NCBI GenBank assembly: GCA_965223105.1
Contig: OZ244987.1
Coordinates: 6,696,001-6,760,000 of the forward strand
Origin: JABDMH01 sp965223105
GTDB taxonomy: Bacteria > Bacteroidota > Bacteroidia > Chitinophagales > Saprospiraceae
Length of the DNA: 64,000 bases
Direction of reading: 5' to 3'
A model generated the notes under the pieces. It worked only from the letters and a program-made list of their open reading frames with translations. It was not told the origin of the DNA and searched no databases. A program made the position numbers and the translations under genes. Of the stretch, positions 36,638 to 46,100 are shown in pieces (positions within the stretch are counted from its first letter, which is position 1; each line of letters opens with the position of its first letter).

Positions 36638-37488
36638 ATCTCCACACCCTGACGCAAGCTGGCAATTTTGTCGTCACGAGCCGGCACAAACTCCTGTGCA
36701 AGATAACCTTCAAAACCAGTGTCTTGTATGGCTCGTATGATCGCCGGATAATATAGCTCCTGGGTTTCGTCGATCTCATGCCTTCCGGGTACCCCACCCG
36801 TATGATAATGCGCAATATGTTGCTGGTTATCCCGGATGGTGGCAATGACATCTCCCTCCATAATTTGCATGTGGTAGATATCATACAACAGCTTGAAATT
36901 GGGAGAACCGATCTTCTCAACCAGCTCTACCCCCCAGGGAGTCAAATCGCACATATAGTCTTTGTGGTTTACTTTACTGTTCAGCAATTCCATAACTACC
37001 ATGACCCCGGTTTCCTCGGCGTACTTGATCAGTGGATCAAGACCAACGGCACAATTTTCCAGCCCGACATCATCAGCCATCCCCTTGCGGTTGCCAGAGA
37101 AGACGATGACATTGGGCACGCCCTCATCAGCGGCTGCTTTAATCAGCCCCCGGTAGTTCTCCCGCAATGAAGTGTGATTGGCAGGATCGTTCCAGCCATC
37201 CGGAATACTGGCAAAGGAATCGGTGCCGAGTGCGCACTCCAGGTTGTGCTGCTTAAGTACAGGCCAATCCTTGGGTCCAACAATTTCAATTGAACGGATG
37301 CCAATTTCTTGAGCCGCTTCGCAAAGCGCCTCCAGGGGTATGTCGTTGTAGCACCAGCGACATACGGAATGCTTGATCTCACCGGCTGGTTGATCAGAAT
37401 GAGATTTGGTGGAAGCCATCGCCTGCTGGGTCACCGCTAAGGCGCCAGCAACTGTAGTGATATTTCGTAACATTTCTCTCCTTTTCAT
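36625..37488 (-). CDS. Tat-exported hydroxypyruvate isomerase-like TIM-barrel protein
   Basis: 287 residues. The N-terminus MKRREMLRNITTVAGALAV is a twin-arginine-type signal. The AP-endonuclease-2/Hyi TIM barrel follows, with metal ligands in VVMELLNSK (Glu), KLLYDIYHMQ (Asp, His), HYHTGGVPGRHEID and LAQEFVP (Glu). Family members isomerise or epimerise small sugars and keto-sugars. The gene overlaps the redoxin lipoprotein and stands next to a Gfo/Idh/MocA gene on the opposite strand. Together with the DUF1080 and other Gfo/Idh/MocA genes it fits an extracytoplasmic sugar-oxidation theme. Substrate unknown. Confidence 0.85.
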   Translation of the reverse strand: MKRREMLRNITTVAGALAVTQQAMASTKSHSDQPAGEIKHSVCRWCYNDIPLEALCEAAQEIGIRSIEIVGPKDWPVLKQHNLECALGTDSFASIPDGWNDPANHTSLRENYRGLIKAAADEGVPNVIVFSGNRKGMADDVGLENCAVGLDPLIKYAEETGVMVVMELLNSKVNHKDYMCDLTPWGVELVEKIGSPNFKLLYDIYHMQIMEGDVIATIRDNQQHIAHYHTGGVPGRHEIDETQELYYPAIIRAIQDTGFEGYLAQEFVPARDDKIASLRQGVEICTV

Positions 37489-37537
37489 GACTATTTTTAC
37501 TTTAATCTAACCGAACCCAAAAGATACGAATGTTTGA

Positions 37538-37738
37538 AAACATGAGTGGATTGCCATTGGTCGTAAAATAAAAACCAAACTGGAGAGCTGGCACCCAATA
37601 GCCGAAAATATCGTCTACGGTCATAGTGAGGCAGACTGGGCAGCCGGTAAGTCTGCCACTCGATTTTTAGACCATCTCTTATACCTGACTCGGAAGTTAG
37701 ACAGGGATGTCATCTTTACTACAGATCATCCGTGCTAA
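37538..37738 (+). pseudogene. Orphan open frame without start, possible gene remnant
   Basis: Between divergent genes, one frame is open for 66 codons after a TGA at 37535 and ends at TAA 37736-37738. It includes the protein-like stretches WHPIAENIVYGHSEADWAAG and RFLDHLLYLTRKLDRDVIF. There is no ATG, GTG or TTG early in the frame. The composition looks coding, but I do not recognise a family. It may be the C-terminal end of a lost gene, or chance. The rest of the 37489-37819 gap holds only the divergent promoters. Confidence 0.25.
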
Positions 37739-37819
37739 AACTCAGTGAAAGGCTTTGAGCATGGTTGATAAAATTATTCCTAGAATTATTTTAGCATTTT
37801 GTGGATTTAAAGTCATGAA

Positions 37820-38917
37820 ATGAATTCACGGAGGAAATTTATCGTCACGGCAGCTGCAACTGCCGCCGCTCTGCCTATAGTGAACGCTGCCTCGCTGTTT
37901 TCAATAAGCAGACAGCCCAAATCGGTTTTGAATGTCGCCATTATGGGGTTGGGAAGCTATGGTACCCGGGTCGCTGAAGCCATGCGAAGCTGTACCCGGG
38001 CAAAATTGACCGGAGTGATCAGCGGTACTCCATCTAAAGTGGTTACCTGGCGAGAGAAATATGGAATCCCGGAGAAAAATTGCTACAACTATGAAAATTT
38101 TGATGCGGTCAAAGACAACCCCGACATCGATGCGATCTATGTGATCACCCCCAACGGATTGCATAAAGATCAAGTAATCCGGACAGCAAAAGCCGGGAAA
38201 CATGCCATCTGTGAAAAACCAATGGCGGTCAACGCCAAAGAAGGTGCAGAGATGGTGGCGGCCTGTAAAGAAGCCAATGTTAGATTATTGGTAGGTTACC
38301 GTATGCATTTCGAACCCCATACATTGGAAGTAATCAGAATGAGAAAAGCTGGTGAGCTGGGAAAGATTATGTTTTTCCAAGGTTTGTCGGGATTTCGAAT
38401 TGGCAATCCCAATCAATGGAGACTTAACAAGGAACTAGCAGGAGGAGGAGCGCTGATGGATATTGGAATTTATGCTGTAAATGGTGCCAGGTATATGACC
38501 GGTGAAGAACCCCTTTGGGTAACTGCCCAGGAGACAAAGACAGATCCGGTAAAATTTAAGGAAGGCATTGATGAGACCATTCAATTTCAATTTGGTTTTC
38601 CCAGTGGAGCTGTGGCTTCCTGCTTATCTACCTATGCCATGCGTTACTTAGATCGATTTTTCCTCAATGGTACTGAAGGTTTTGCCGAGATGCAGCCTTC
38701 CACTGGATACGGGCCCATCAAGGGCCGTACCCATCTGGGACCACTTATGGAACCCATTGTCACACATCAGACAGTGCAGATGGATGAAATGGCAGCGATC
38801 ATCCTCGATGACAAAATACCAGAGGTGTCGGTAGACGGTGAAGAAGGACTCAAAGATCTGGTCATTATGGATGCCATTTATGAAGCCACAAAATCCGGTA
38901 CACGGGTGGATTTATAG
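37820..38917 (+). CDS. Tat-exported Gfo/Idh/MocA oxidoreductase, glucose-fructose oxidoreductase-like
   Basis: 365 residues. RRKFIVTAAATAAALPIV is a twin-arginine signal. The Rossmann start is VAIMGLGSYGTRV, and the CEKPMAVNAKE signature follows. The GYRMHFEPHT motif and the overall length resemble periplasmic glucose-fructose oxidoreductases, which keep their NADP tightly bound. It would oxidise or reduce a sugar in the periplasm. It is divergent from the isomerase-like gene and followed 23 bp downstream by a DinB protein. Confidence 0.88.
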   Translation: MNSRRKFIVTAAATAAALPIVNAASLFSISRQPKSVLNVAIMGLGSYGTRVAEAMRSCTRAKLTGVISGTPSKVVTWREKYGIPEKNCYNYENFDAVKDNPDIDAIYVITPNGLHKDQVIRTAKAGKHAICEKPMAVNAKEGAEMVAACKEANVRLLVGYRMHFEPHTLEVIRMRKAGELGKIMFFQGLSGFRIGNPNQWRLNKELAGGGALMDIGIYAVNGARYMTGEEPLWVTAQETKTDPVKFKEGIDETIQFQFGFPSGAVASCLSTYAMRYLDRFFLNGTEGFAEMQPSTGYGPIKGRTHLGPLMEPIVTHQTVQMDEMAAIILDDKIPEVSVDGEEGLKDLVIMDAIYEATKSGTRVDL

Positions 38918-38940
38918 GCTAAAAATTTGATTAATTGAGA

Positions 38941-39450
38941 ATGATGAAATCACAGAGATACGAATACCATAAATGGGCCAATAAACGGATCTTTGACCGA
39001 CTTGACGAATTACCATCTAACGTTTACGGTCAAGAAATCAACAGTATATTCACCTCCATTTCAGCTGTCATGGCTCATGTATATCAAGTAGATGTGATGT
39101 GGCTGAGTGTCATGTCTGAAAACTCTTTTGATGAGACCATGGCCATCATTAAAACGGCAGGGGATAAAGTTGCTGGTTGTGATCTTGATGGGATGAAAGG
39201 CCTTTATCGTGAAGCCGAGGAGCAGTACGATTCTTTTTTGCAAGAACAAAGAGATCTCACTAGAATCCTGGAGATTGAGCATCCGAATTTTGGCAAACTC
39301 ACCTCCCGTATCATCGACCTGTTAGAGCATGTGGTCAATCACGGCACCTACCATCGTGGCAATATCTCTGCCATGTTACGGCAACAGGGTCATGCTGGAA
39401 TACCCACCGATTATATTTTCTTTTTGTACGAAATGCAACATTCAGGCTAA
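38941..39450 (+). CDS. DinB-family (DUF664-like) protein
   Basis: About 170 residues of four-helix DinB fold. The three metal-binding His positions are visible: MAHVYQVDVMWL (first), and HVVNHGTYHRGNISAMLRQQ (second and third). Some members are thiol-dependent S-transferases, for example with bacillithiol. The YpdA-like gene at the left edge makes a thiol link conceivable but unproven. The start is ATG 38941 or 38944; the TTG at 38935 is less likely. Confidence 0.85.
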   Translation: MMKSQRYEYHKWANKRIFDRLDELPSNVYGQEINSIFTSISAVMAHVYQVDVMWLSVMSENSFDETMAIIKTAGDKVAGCDLDGMKGLYREAEEQYDSFLQEQRDLTRILEIEHPNFGKLTSRIIDLLEHVVNHGTYHRGNISAMLRQQGHAGIPTDYIFFLYEMQHSG

Positions 39451-39505
39451 ATAAGGCGAATCTACAGGACGCCATGGCTTACTTCAGTCAGATATTTCTT
39501 GTAAC

Positions 39506-40570
39506 CTACCGAAGCGAAGCCAAAAATAGGTGTCCTTTTTTTGAGCTCAAATACACTTGGTGTTGAGCGTTGTCTCGTGCCAATCCATGAATGATAAATT
39601 CAGCATCCTTTTTCCACATGAGAGGTTTTGGTCTGCGAGCAATCAGCCTTCTTGGATCATTTGAAGCGAATACCGCTTGTCCGGCCATGAGATCTCCCTT
39701 TTCATTGCCCGCATTGTATAGCAGCAGAATTCCCTCTTCACTCCACAGTGGCAGGTATGCCGGTGACACCCAGCTTTCATCAAAGGCCCTAACTCGTGGA
39801 CCAAAAGCAATATATTCCTTACCCGTTTTGGATCTTACCGGTTCCCACTGCATCAAATCAGATGAAGCATACAAATTGACCATTTTGGTACCGGCATACA
39901 TGTAGAAACTCCCATCGATATTTTTTGCGATGAGATCGTTGCCCCGTTGTTCACAAACCACACTGCCAGATAGGGGCCAGGGACTGTCTTCATTTTTCAA
40001 AACCGGACCATGTCGGGTCCAAGAACGCAGATCTGCCGAACTAGCCATGCAAATTCTTCTTCCATTGGACCCATAAGCGTTATACATCATCCAAAATTTA
40101 CCTGAGCTGTCCTTAAATAGACGAGGCTCTTCCACTCCTTGGTTGTCAAAATCGTATTCAGGACTGGGATAAAAGATCGGTTTGCTAAAGATTTGGACTT
40201 TCCCAGCACCATCTAGGATTCCGACACCAATTCGCGGCATATTTTCTGATTCAAAACTGGTGTCCCGTGCTGTGAAGAAAACATAAGATGTGTCTTGCTT
40301 CATAAATAAAAAGGGTGAATACATAAGGTCGGCCCAGTGAATGTTTCGTTGCAAAATGGGACATTGAAAACTATCCTGCCCGTAGGTCTCTAGGATGGTA
40401 GGTGCTGATGAGAAAGAATTAAAAAAAAGTGTACTCACAGTGGCAGGCTGGTCTCGACAACTGCAAAGCAAGAGAAATACGACGAGTACAGTGAATTGCC
40501 GACTCCCTGGGTATAAGTTGTCTAATCCTCGTCCCTTCAAGAAAGAACCTTTTCGACCAGCAGTTTCCAT
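39506..40570 (-). CDS. Lipoprotein with five-bladed propeller, GH130/GH43-like
   Basis: 354 residues. After an unusually long basic N-region, FTVLVVFLLLCSC forms a lipoprotein signal (Cys about 38). The body has five-bladed-propeller glycosidase or phosphorylase features: SPEYDFDNQGVEEPRLFKD, KFWMMYNAYGSNGRR, GPRVRAFDESWVSPAYLP and ILLLYNAGNEKGD, similar to GH130 (beta-mannoside phosphorylase or hydrolase). Catalytic residues cannot be fixed without alignment. It overlaps the upstream small gene by 34 bp. Confidence 0.65.
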   Translation of the reverse strand: METAGRKGSFLKGRGLDNLYPGSRQFTVLVVFLLLCSCRDQPATVSTLFFNSFSSAPTILETYGQDSFQCPILQRNIHWADLMYSPFLFMKQDTSYVFFTARDTSFESENMPRIGVGILDGAGKVQIFSKPIFYPSPEYDFDNQGVEEPRLFKDSSGKFWMMYNAYGSNGRRICMASSADLRSWTRHGPVLKNEDSPWPLSGSVVCEQRGNDLIAKNIDGSFYMYAGTKMVNLYASSDLMQWEPVRSKTGKEYIAFGPRVRAFDESWVSPAYLPLWSEEGILLLYNAGNEKGDLMAGQAVFASNDPRRLIARRPKPLMWKKDAEFIIHGLARDNAQHQVYLSSKKGHLFLASLR

Positions 40571-40824
40571 TCCTCTGCCAATTCCGACTCCGGCCTAAGT
40601 GTGTCAGCCCGGCGATACCAGTAGTCAGCGTTCCACAAATCACCCTCCTTTCGATGCAAATAAGCGTGAATCCTGGCTGGTTCCGCTCCTGGTAAACTAT
40701 CTATGAGACCATGGGCTTTGTCCCAGTCACCTTTAGCATCCCACCAAAGAGCCTTCCCCAATATATCTAAGGCTTCAGGCGGGCTAGCCTCTTGCAGAGA
40801 TTCCAAGAAGTCATCGTAGGTCAT
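40537..40824 (-). CDS. Small TPR-like hypothetical protein
   Basis: 95 residues, helical and rich in Trp/Asp/Glu (ALDILGKALWWDAKGDWDKA, HRKEGDLWNADYWYRRAD). It looks like one-and-a-half TPR units. No signal peptide. The gene starts at ATG 40824, with a -7-like box at 40847-40854, and overlaps the GH130-like gene by 34 bp, so the two should be one operon. No function is recognised. Confidence 0.65.
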   Translation of the reverse strand: MTYDDFLESLQEASPPEALDILGKALWWDAKGDWDKAHGLIDSLPGAEPARIHAYLHRKEGDLWNADYWYRRADTLRPESELAEEWKLLVEKVLS

Positions 40825-40846
40825 GTGAACTCTATTGGTAATTTCT

Positions 40847-40854
40847 CAAAACTA
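40847..40854 (-). promoter_or_regulatory. Bacteroidota -7 promoter box
   Basis: On the minus strand the octamer is TAGTTTTG, an exact TAnnTTTG match 22 bp before the ATG at 40824. No -33 TTG at the right spacing was found. Confidence 0.4.
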
Positions 40855-40939
40855 AGCCGAATATGTCAGATTTAGGGAAGAGATCACTATCAAATGATCC
40901 AAATTCTTTTTCTACTTTTAGTTGACTTTGAATATCGTT

Positions 40940-41875
40940 ATGCTCTCCAATCATGATCTTCTCGAAGGCCTGGACTCAGTAACTACCATTCCGCTCATAC
41001 CCTTTAGGGGTGGTGAAATTGATCATAGGGCTCACCAAAAAAATATTGATTACTTAATGGTAAACAACCACCTAAGTGACAATCGGCCGAGGGTGATTTG
41101 CTTGGCAGGTACCAGTTTGATTCATCAGGTTGATCACCAGCAACAAAATGCTCTACTACAGACCACAAGTGAAGTTATGGGTGAAGATGGCATACTGTTA
41201 TCGGCACTGGTGCCACAGCCCATTCACCGTGCTGGTGAACTGGTGGAGCATCAGTCAAGGATGAAACGTCCTCCCGATGCATATCTGATCATGCCTTTGG
41301 GTGGGGTATATTCCCCGCAAGGACTTTATGAAACCTTTCTCGATTTTGGTAATCGTTATGGGAAGGATTATGGGGCTAGATTTCTATACTACTATCGCCG
41401 GCCCAGAGATTTGCCTTTCATCATACGATTAATCAAAGATTGCCCACATTTCATTGGTGTCAAGGTGGGCACTTCCGTTTCTGATGTAGCCCCTCTCATC
41501 CGGGAGCTTAGAGACGATGGTATGGTGATCTGGGGGATTGGAGATCGCAGCACAGCAGCTGCTGAGCAGGGCAGCAAAGGGCATACTTCCGGAATTTCAG
41601 TCATAGTAGCCCGGGCAGGAGATTTGATCAATAATGCACAACGGCAGGGTGATTTTCAAGCCGCCTATGAAATTGAAAAACGAATTGCGCCCCTGGAAGA
41701 ACTCAGGTTTCAAAATGAGCGAGAGTACAATTACACGGCAGTACTCGAAGCCATGCTTTTGAGTGGTTTTGCTGATATCGATGGAGGAGAAGGTGGTCCA
41801 TTCAATCCCAGGGTACCCTCAGACATCTCCAAAAAGATCCAGGAGATCATGGACGACATTGCAGATCTGCATTAA
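40940..41875 (+). CDS. DHDPS/N-acetylneuraminate lyase-family aldolase
   Basis: 311 residues of class I aldolase TIM barrel. The N-terminal strand is TTIPLIPFRGGEID. A Tyr cluster, FLYYYRRPRD (about 147-150), and the Schiff-base Lys candidate in HFIGVKVGTS (about 174) sit where the family has its catalytic Tyr and Lys. DHDPS-superfamily members cleave or form 2-keto acids of sugars or amino acids. The sugar-oxidation genes around it favour a keto-sugar-acid aldolase, but dihydrodipicolinate synthesis is not excluded. The start is ATG 40940, not the TTG at 40922. Confidence 0.78.
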   Translation: MLSNHDLLEGLDSVTTIPLIPFRGGEIDHRAHQKNIDYLMVNNHLSDNRPRVICLAGTSLIHQVDHQQQNALLQTTSEVMGEDGILLSALVPQPIHRAGELVEHQSRMKRPPDAYLIMPLGGVYSPQGLYETFLDFGNRYGKDYGARFLYYYRRPRDLPFIIRLIKDCPHFIGVKVGTSVSDVAPLIRELRDDGMVIWGIGDRSTAAAEQGSKGHTSGISVIVARAGDLINNAQRQGDFQAAYEIEKRIAPLEELRFQNEREYNYTAVLEAMLLSGFADIDGGEGGPFNPRVPSDISKKIQEIMDDIADLH

Positions 41876-41885
41876 TACTCACTGG

Positions 41886-42293
41886 TCAAAGTTCTCTTCG
41901 ATCCAGTAGTTCTAAATGCACTTTGACAAGGCCCTTTTTGATAAAATCCAATTCCTTAGCAGCTGCTTTGGAAAGATCAATGATTCTCTGGTCCACATGG
42001 GGACCACGATCATTGACTACCACCTCGATGGTGTGGTTATTTTGAAGATTGGTGACACGTACCACTGATCCGAGTGGCCAGTGCGGATGTGCACACGTCA
42101 TTGCTGCCGTATCGTACAAAGCACCTGAAGCTGTTTTCCTCCCGTGAAAAAAGTCGGCATAGTATGAAGCCAACCCTTCCTCAGTTTCAAGCACCTTATC
42201 GTAGCAACCGACAAATATGCACGTGAGTAAAATGTAGAGAGCAGGATTAATCAACACGTTTTTGTTTACGGTTTTCGCTGATCGTTGTTGCAT
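41886..42293 (-). CDS. rlpA: RlpA-like double-psi beta-barrel protein
   Basis: 135 residues. The hydrophobic N-terminus (YILLTCIFVGC) is a likely lipoprotein signal. A DPBB/RlpA domain follows: GLASYYADFFHGRKTASGAL, then PLGSVVRVTNLQNNHTIEV and VVNDRGPHVDQRIIDLSKAA, with the conserved Asp in NDRGP. RlpA proteins are lytic transglycosylases acting on denuded peptidoglycan at septa. The SPOR domain of larger RlpA proteins is absent, so this is the short form. Confidence 0.88.
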   Translation of the reverse strand: MQQRSAKTVNKNVLINPALYILLTCIFVGCYDKVLETEEGLASYYADFFHGRKTASGALYDTAAMTCAHPHWPLGSVVRVTNLQNNHTIEVVVNDRGPHVDQRIIDLSKAAAKELDFIKKGLVKVHLELLDRREL

Positions 42294-42435
42294 TTTTCGA
42301 TGTGAAAGAAACCTAAAAATGAAAAGAAAATTTGAGAATAGGGGCTTCTAGAAAAAAGTGTTACTGTTAGATTGCCTTCCGAAAAAATATCGAAAAATAG
42401 GCTACTTTCCTTCCAAAGATTATCGGAAAATAAAA

Positions 42436-42463
42436 TGAGGCCATCCCATGCGAGACAGCCTCA
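42436..42463 (-). terminator. Rho-independent-like terminator of the frameshifted gene
   Basis: On the minus strand TGAGGC (42463 to 42458) pairs with GCCTCA (42441 to 42436), followed by TTTTATTTT. It lies about 30 bp past the TGA at 42493, as expected for the end of the YXWGXW-like transcript. Confidence 0.45.
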
Positions 42464-42492
42464 ACAGTTGAAACCCTAACCTTAAGTGTTCT

Positions 42493-42841
42493 TCAAATTC
42501 TGAGTGCTACAACGCGGTACAGCCCATGACCGATAGGCACGGCATAGTACCTTACCCGATAAGGCCAATAATTATTGTAGAAACGGTGGCGGTTCTTAAA
42601 TGCATACAAATCGTAGTCAAACCTCCAATAACCACCCCTCCATTGCCACTGACTCTCTTTCTTGTTCCACCTCCATATTCCGCTCGTCCAAGTATGGTAT
42701 TCACTGGGTTGTTCTGTTTCTTGCTCCTCAATCTTTTCTGGTCTTGGAGGCCGCTTGTCTCGAGCTTCGAGCGGTTTGTACGAATGCTATTCCAGCCACC
42801 AGGAACAAAGCCAGGAGATGCCTCATTACTTGCTTTTTCAT
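42493..42841 (-). pseudogene. Frameshifted secreted YXWGXW-like repeat protein
   Basis: From ATG 42841 (minus) the frame gives a textbook signal peptide (MRHLLALFLVAGIAFVQT) and then stops at TGA 42730-42728. In the +1 frame, open from 42786 to TGA 42495-42493, a coherent 97-residue sequence appears, rich in Trp/Tyr/Arg with the pattern WTSGIWRWNKKESQWQWRGG followed by YWRFDY. This resembles YXWGXW-type secreted proteins. The two halves join only if one base is skipped between 42730 and 42786. It is either a pseudogene, a recent frameshift or an assembly error. A terminator follows the second frame. Confidence 0.65.
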
Positions 42842-43126
42842 AGGTCGACAATTTAATTTAACAATCGTACTACAGTCTTCAAATGCGTTCGGAGTTGATG
42901 CGTCTTTGTAACTTGAATGGCCAACAAATTGTTATGGAAGAATCCTGGTTGCCGGAACTTTTACCACAATTTTAATATTCATGATGCTGAATTGTCAAAA
43001 TTCTTAACAGGCACTTCCTACCGATACCCAGCACTAGAATGTACTCCACAGTCTCGACAAAGTCGAGCAACAGATTGTTGGTGTCCTCGTTTTCAAGCAG
43101 AAAAAACCCTAATTTCAGGGGTTCGA

Positions 43127-46100
43127 ATGAGAAGGATGACGAAATTTATTAATAGGCTATTGATCGCCTCCATAGGTATTGGATATTGGTCTTGTGGTCC
43201 AACCTTACCGGAGGAAGTGAAGGCCAAATTGGCAACACTGCCTGACTACATCGATTACAATTTTCACATCAAACCCATCTTATCCGATCGATGCTTTTCC
43301 TGCCATGGCCCGGATGAAGAAGCACGTGAAGCTGATTTACGGCTTGATGATCCGCAAGTGGCGAAGTCGCGGAGAGAGGATGGACATTTTGCTATAAGGG
43401 AAGGTAATATTTCTAAAAGCGCGTTGGTGGAAAGGATTCTTTCAAGCGATCCCGAGTACATGATGCCACCACCTTCATCCAAATTAACATTAAACGATCA
43501 AGAAAAAGCGTTGCTGATTACATGGATTGATCAAGGTGCCGAATACAAAGAACATTGGGCTTTTATTCCACCAGTCAAACCTAAATTGCCAGAGATTTCT
43601 CAATCACTCCAAGAATGGTCGAAGAACGAAATCGATTATTTTATTGCTTCTCGTTTAGAACAGGAGGGATTATTGCCCAACAATCCTGCCCAAAAGGAGC
43701 TTTTGATGCGCCGTCTGTATTTCGATCTCACCGGGCTTCCCCCAGAAGTTGCGGATATTGACCGGTTTCTTGCCGACGAATCAGAGGCGGCAGTTGAAGT
43801 TTTGATCGACACACTGATGCAATCTCCAGCATATGCAGAAAGGCTTACTATGGAGTGGCTGGATATCGCCCGGTACGCCGATTCACATGGGCTCCATGCC
43901 GACGGCTGGCGAAATATGTGGCCGTGGCGCGATTGGGTAATCCGTGCCTTCCAGAATAACATGTCGTACGATCAATTTGTGACCGAGCAGCTGGCGGGAG
44001 ATTTGCTGCCGGAAGCTGGTAAACAACAGATACTGGCCACTGCATTTCATCGCAATCATCCCATGACCGCAGAGGGTGGAGCCATCGATGAAGAATTTCG
44101 TTTAGAATATGTGGCAGACCGCACCAACACGACCGCCACAGCCTTTATGGGTCTGACCATGGAATGTGCCCGCTGTCATGATCACAAGTTTGATCCGATC
44201 TCGCAACGGGAATACTATCAATTGTCGGCCTTTTTCAATAATGTGCACGAGCTGGGCATGACCGGTGATGATGGCAACTACGGACCTCTTCTCAAATTGA
44301 CCGGTCCTGAAACCGAGAAAGCCATTTCGACCCTGAATCAGGAAATTGCTTTGCTCGACAAGCAGATCGAGCAACAAAGCGAAAATATCTCTGAGATCAA
44401 AGATTACCTTAATCGACAGGTGGATCTGTCGGATGGGTTGCTGGCGTATTATCCTCTGGAACGGCTCCAAGCGAAGAACAAGGACGAAGAGGATTTGTCC
44501 ATGATCGACGGTGACCAAAAATGTACCACGACGGGGAATCCCAAGATAACCCTGGGTAAGGTCGGCAACGCACTCGAATTTTCATCGGGTGGATACGATC
44601 ACTTGCAGATTGAGGGTATCGGAAATTTTGATGTGCATCAGCCTTTCTCAGCTGCCCTTTGGATCAATACGACCAAGAAACAGATTGGCAAGACGCAGGT
44701 GCTCGTCGGCAATGCCGGCGACAAAAACAACTTCTGGCGGGGCTGGGACTTTTATCTTGACGATAAAAACCGCCTTTCTTTTCGCTTGATTCATGCTCTA
44801 CCGCACAACTATCTCCATATAAGATCTGTCGATTCCATTCCCTTGCACCAATGGACTCATGTCGCCTTCACTTATGATGGCACAGGCCATTTGTCAAATA
44901 CCCACATCTACATAGACGGAGAAAGGGCTGAAACAAAAGTGCTTTACGAACGCCTTTACAAAAATACCCGGACCATCGGATCTGGAGCCCAGTTAGAGAT
45001 CGACAGGGCACTGAGGGTGGGAAAGAGCTACCGGAGCTTCACGGGAGACAATGGCATCTTCTTGGGATCGATGGACGAGCTGCGGATCTACCATAAACCG
45101 CTGTCGCCACTGGAGGTCTCGCAAATGGTCGGATCAGAGCAATCCCTCAGTGAAGTTGACGCAAAAATACATGCCATCAGTCATCACCCAGACATTCAAA
45201 CCCTTGGAGAAGAGCGAGCAAAGCTTCTGGCAAAAAAAATAGCCATCCAAGACACCATTGCCGAAGTGATGGTGATGGAGGAAATGGAGCAGCCAAGGCC
45301 AACATTTCTCCTAAACCGGGGTCAGTATGACAATCCCCTTGAGCAGGTCCAACCCAGTACTCCTCAAGAAATCCTATCATTTCCGGAAGACCTCCCAAGA
45401 AACCGTCTGGGATTGGCCAAGTGGTTGTTTGATCCCAGTCACCCCCTTACTGCCCGGGCTACGGTCAACCGTTATTGGCAAATGATCTTTGGTCAAGGCC
45501 TGGTAAAGACCGCACGTGATTTTGGCAGCCAGGGAGCTTTGCCGTCACATCCCGAACTATTGGATTGGTTGGCAATATACCTGCAAGAAAACAATTGGGA
45601 CTTAAGGAAACTCCTGAAGCTCATGGTGATGTCGGCTACTTATCAACAATCGTCGGTCCCACAAGAGCAACACATAGTTGCAGATCCGGAAAACCTACTC
45701 TTGGCCAGGGGTGTAACTTACCGTTACCCTGCTGAGATCATTAGAGACAATGCGCTGGCGGTCAGTGGTCTACTGGTGCGGAAGGTAGGCGGCCCCAGTG
45801 TAAAGCCTTACCAGCCGGAAGGGCTCTGGATCGAAAAGGGTACTTTCTCTCACAAGTTACTTCGCTATGAAGTCGGATCCGGTCCAGATCTCTATCGACG
45901 GTCATTGTACACTTTTATCAAACGAACTTCGCCACACCCAGTCATGACGGTATTTGACGCTCCAAACCGGGATGTTTGTACCATTACACGTGAGTCAACA
46001 AATACACCGTTGCAAGCCCTGGTCTTGATGAACGACCCTCAGTTTGTCGAAGCTTCAAGGGCCCTGGCGGTCCGAATGCAACGTGAAGCATCCCAACTGG

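Noticed and set aside
40940..41875. dapA of lysine synthesis, linked to the aspartokinase
   Set aside because: The genes are 13 kb apart with unrelated genes between, and the superfamily has many sugar-acid aldolases; the specific name is not supported.
42526..42911. Several 60-105-codon open frames on both strands
   Set aside because: They are shadows of the frameshifted YXWGXW-like gene; only the signal-peptide frame and the +1 Trp/Tyr-rich frame have coding character.
42917..43126. N-terminal extension of the first DUF1549/1553 protein
   Set aside because: It would place 70 residues of low-quality sequence before a clear lipoprotein signal that starts at 43127.
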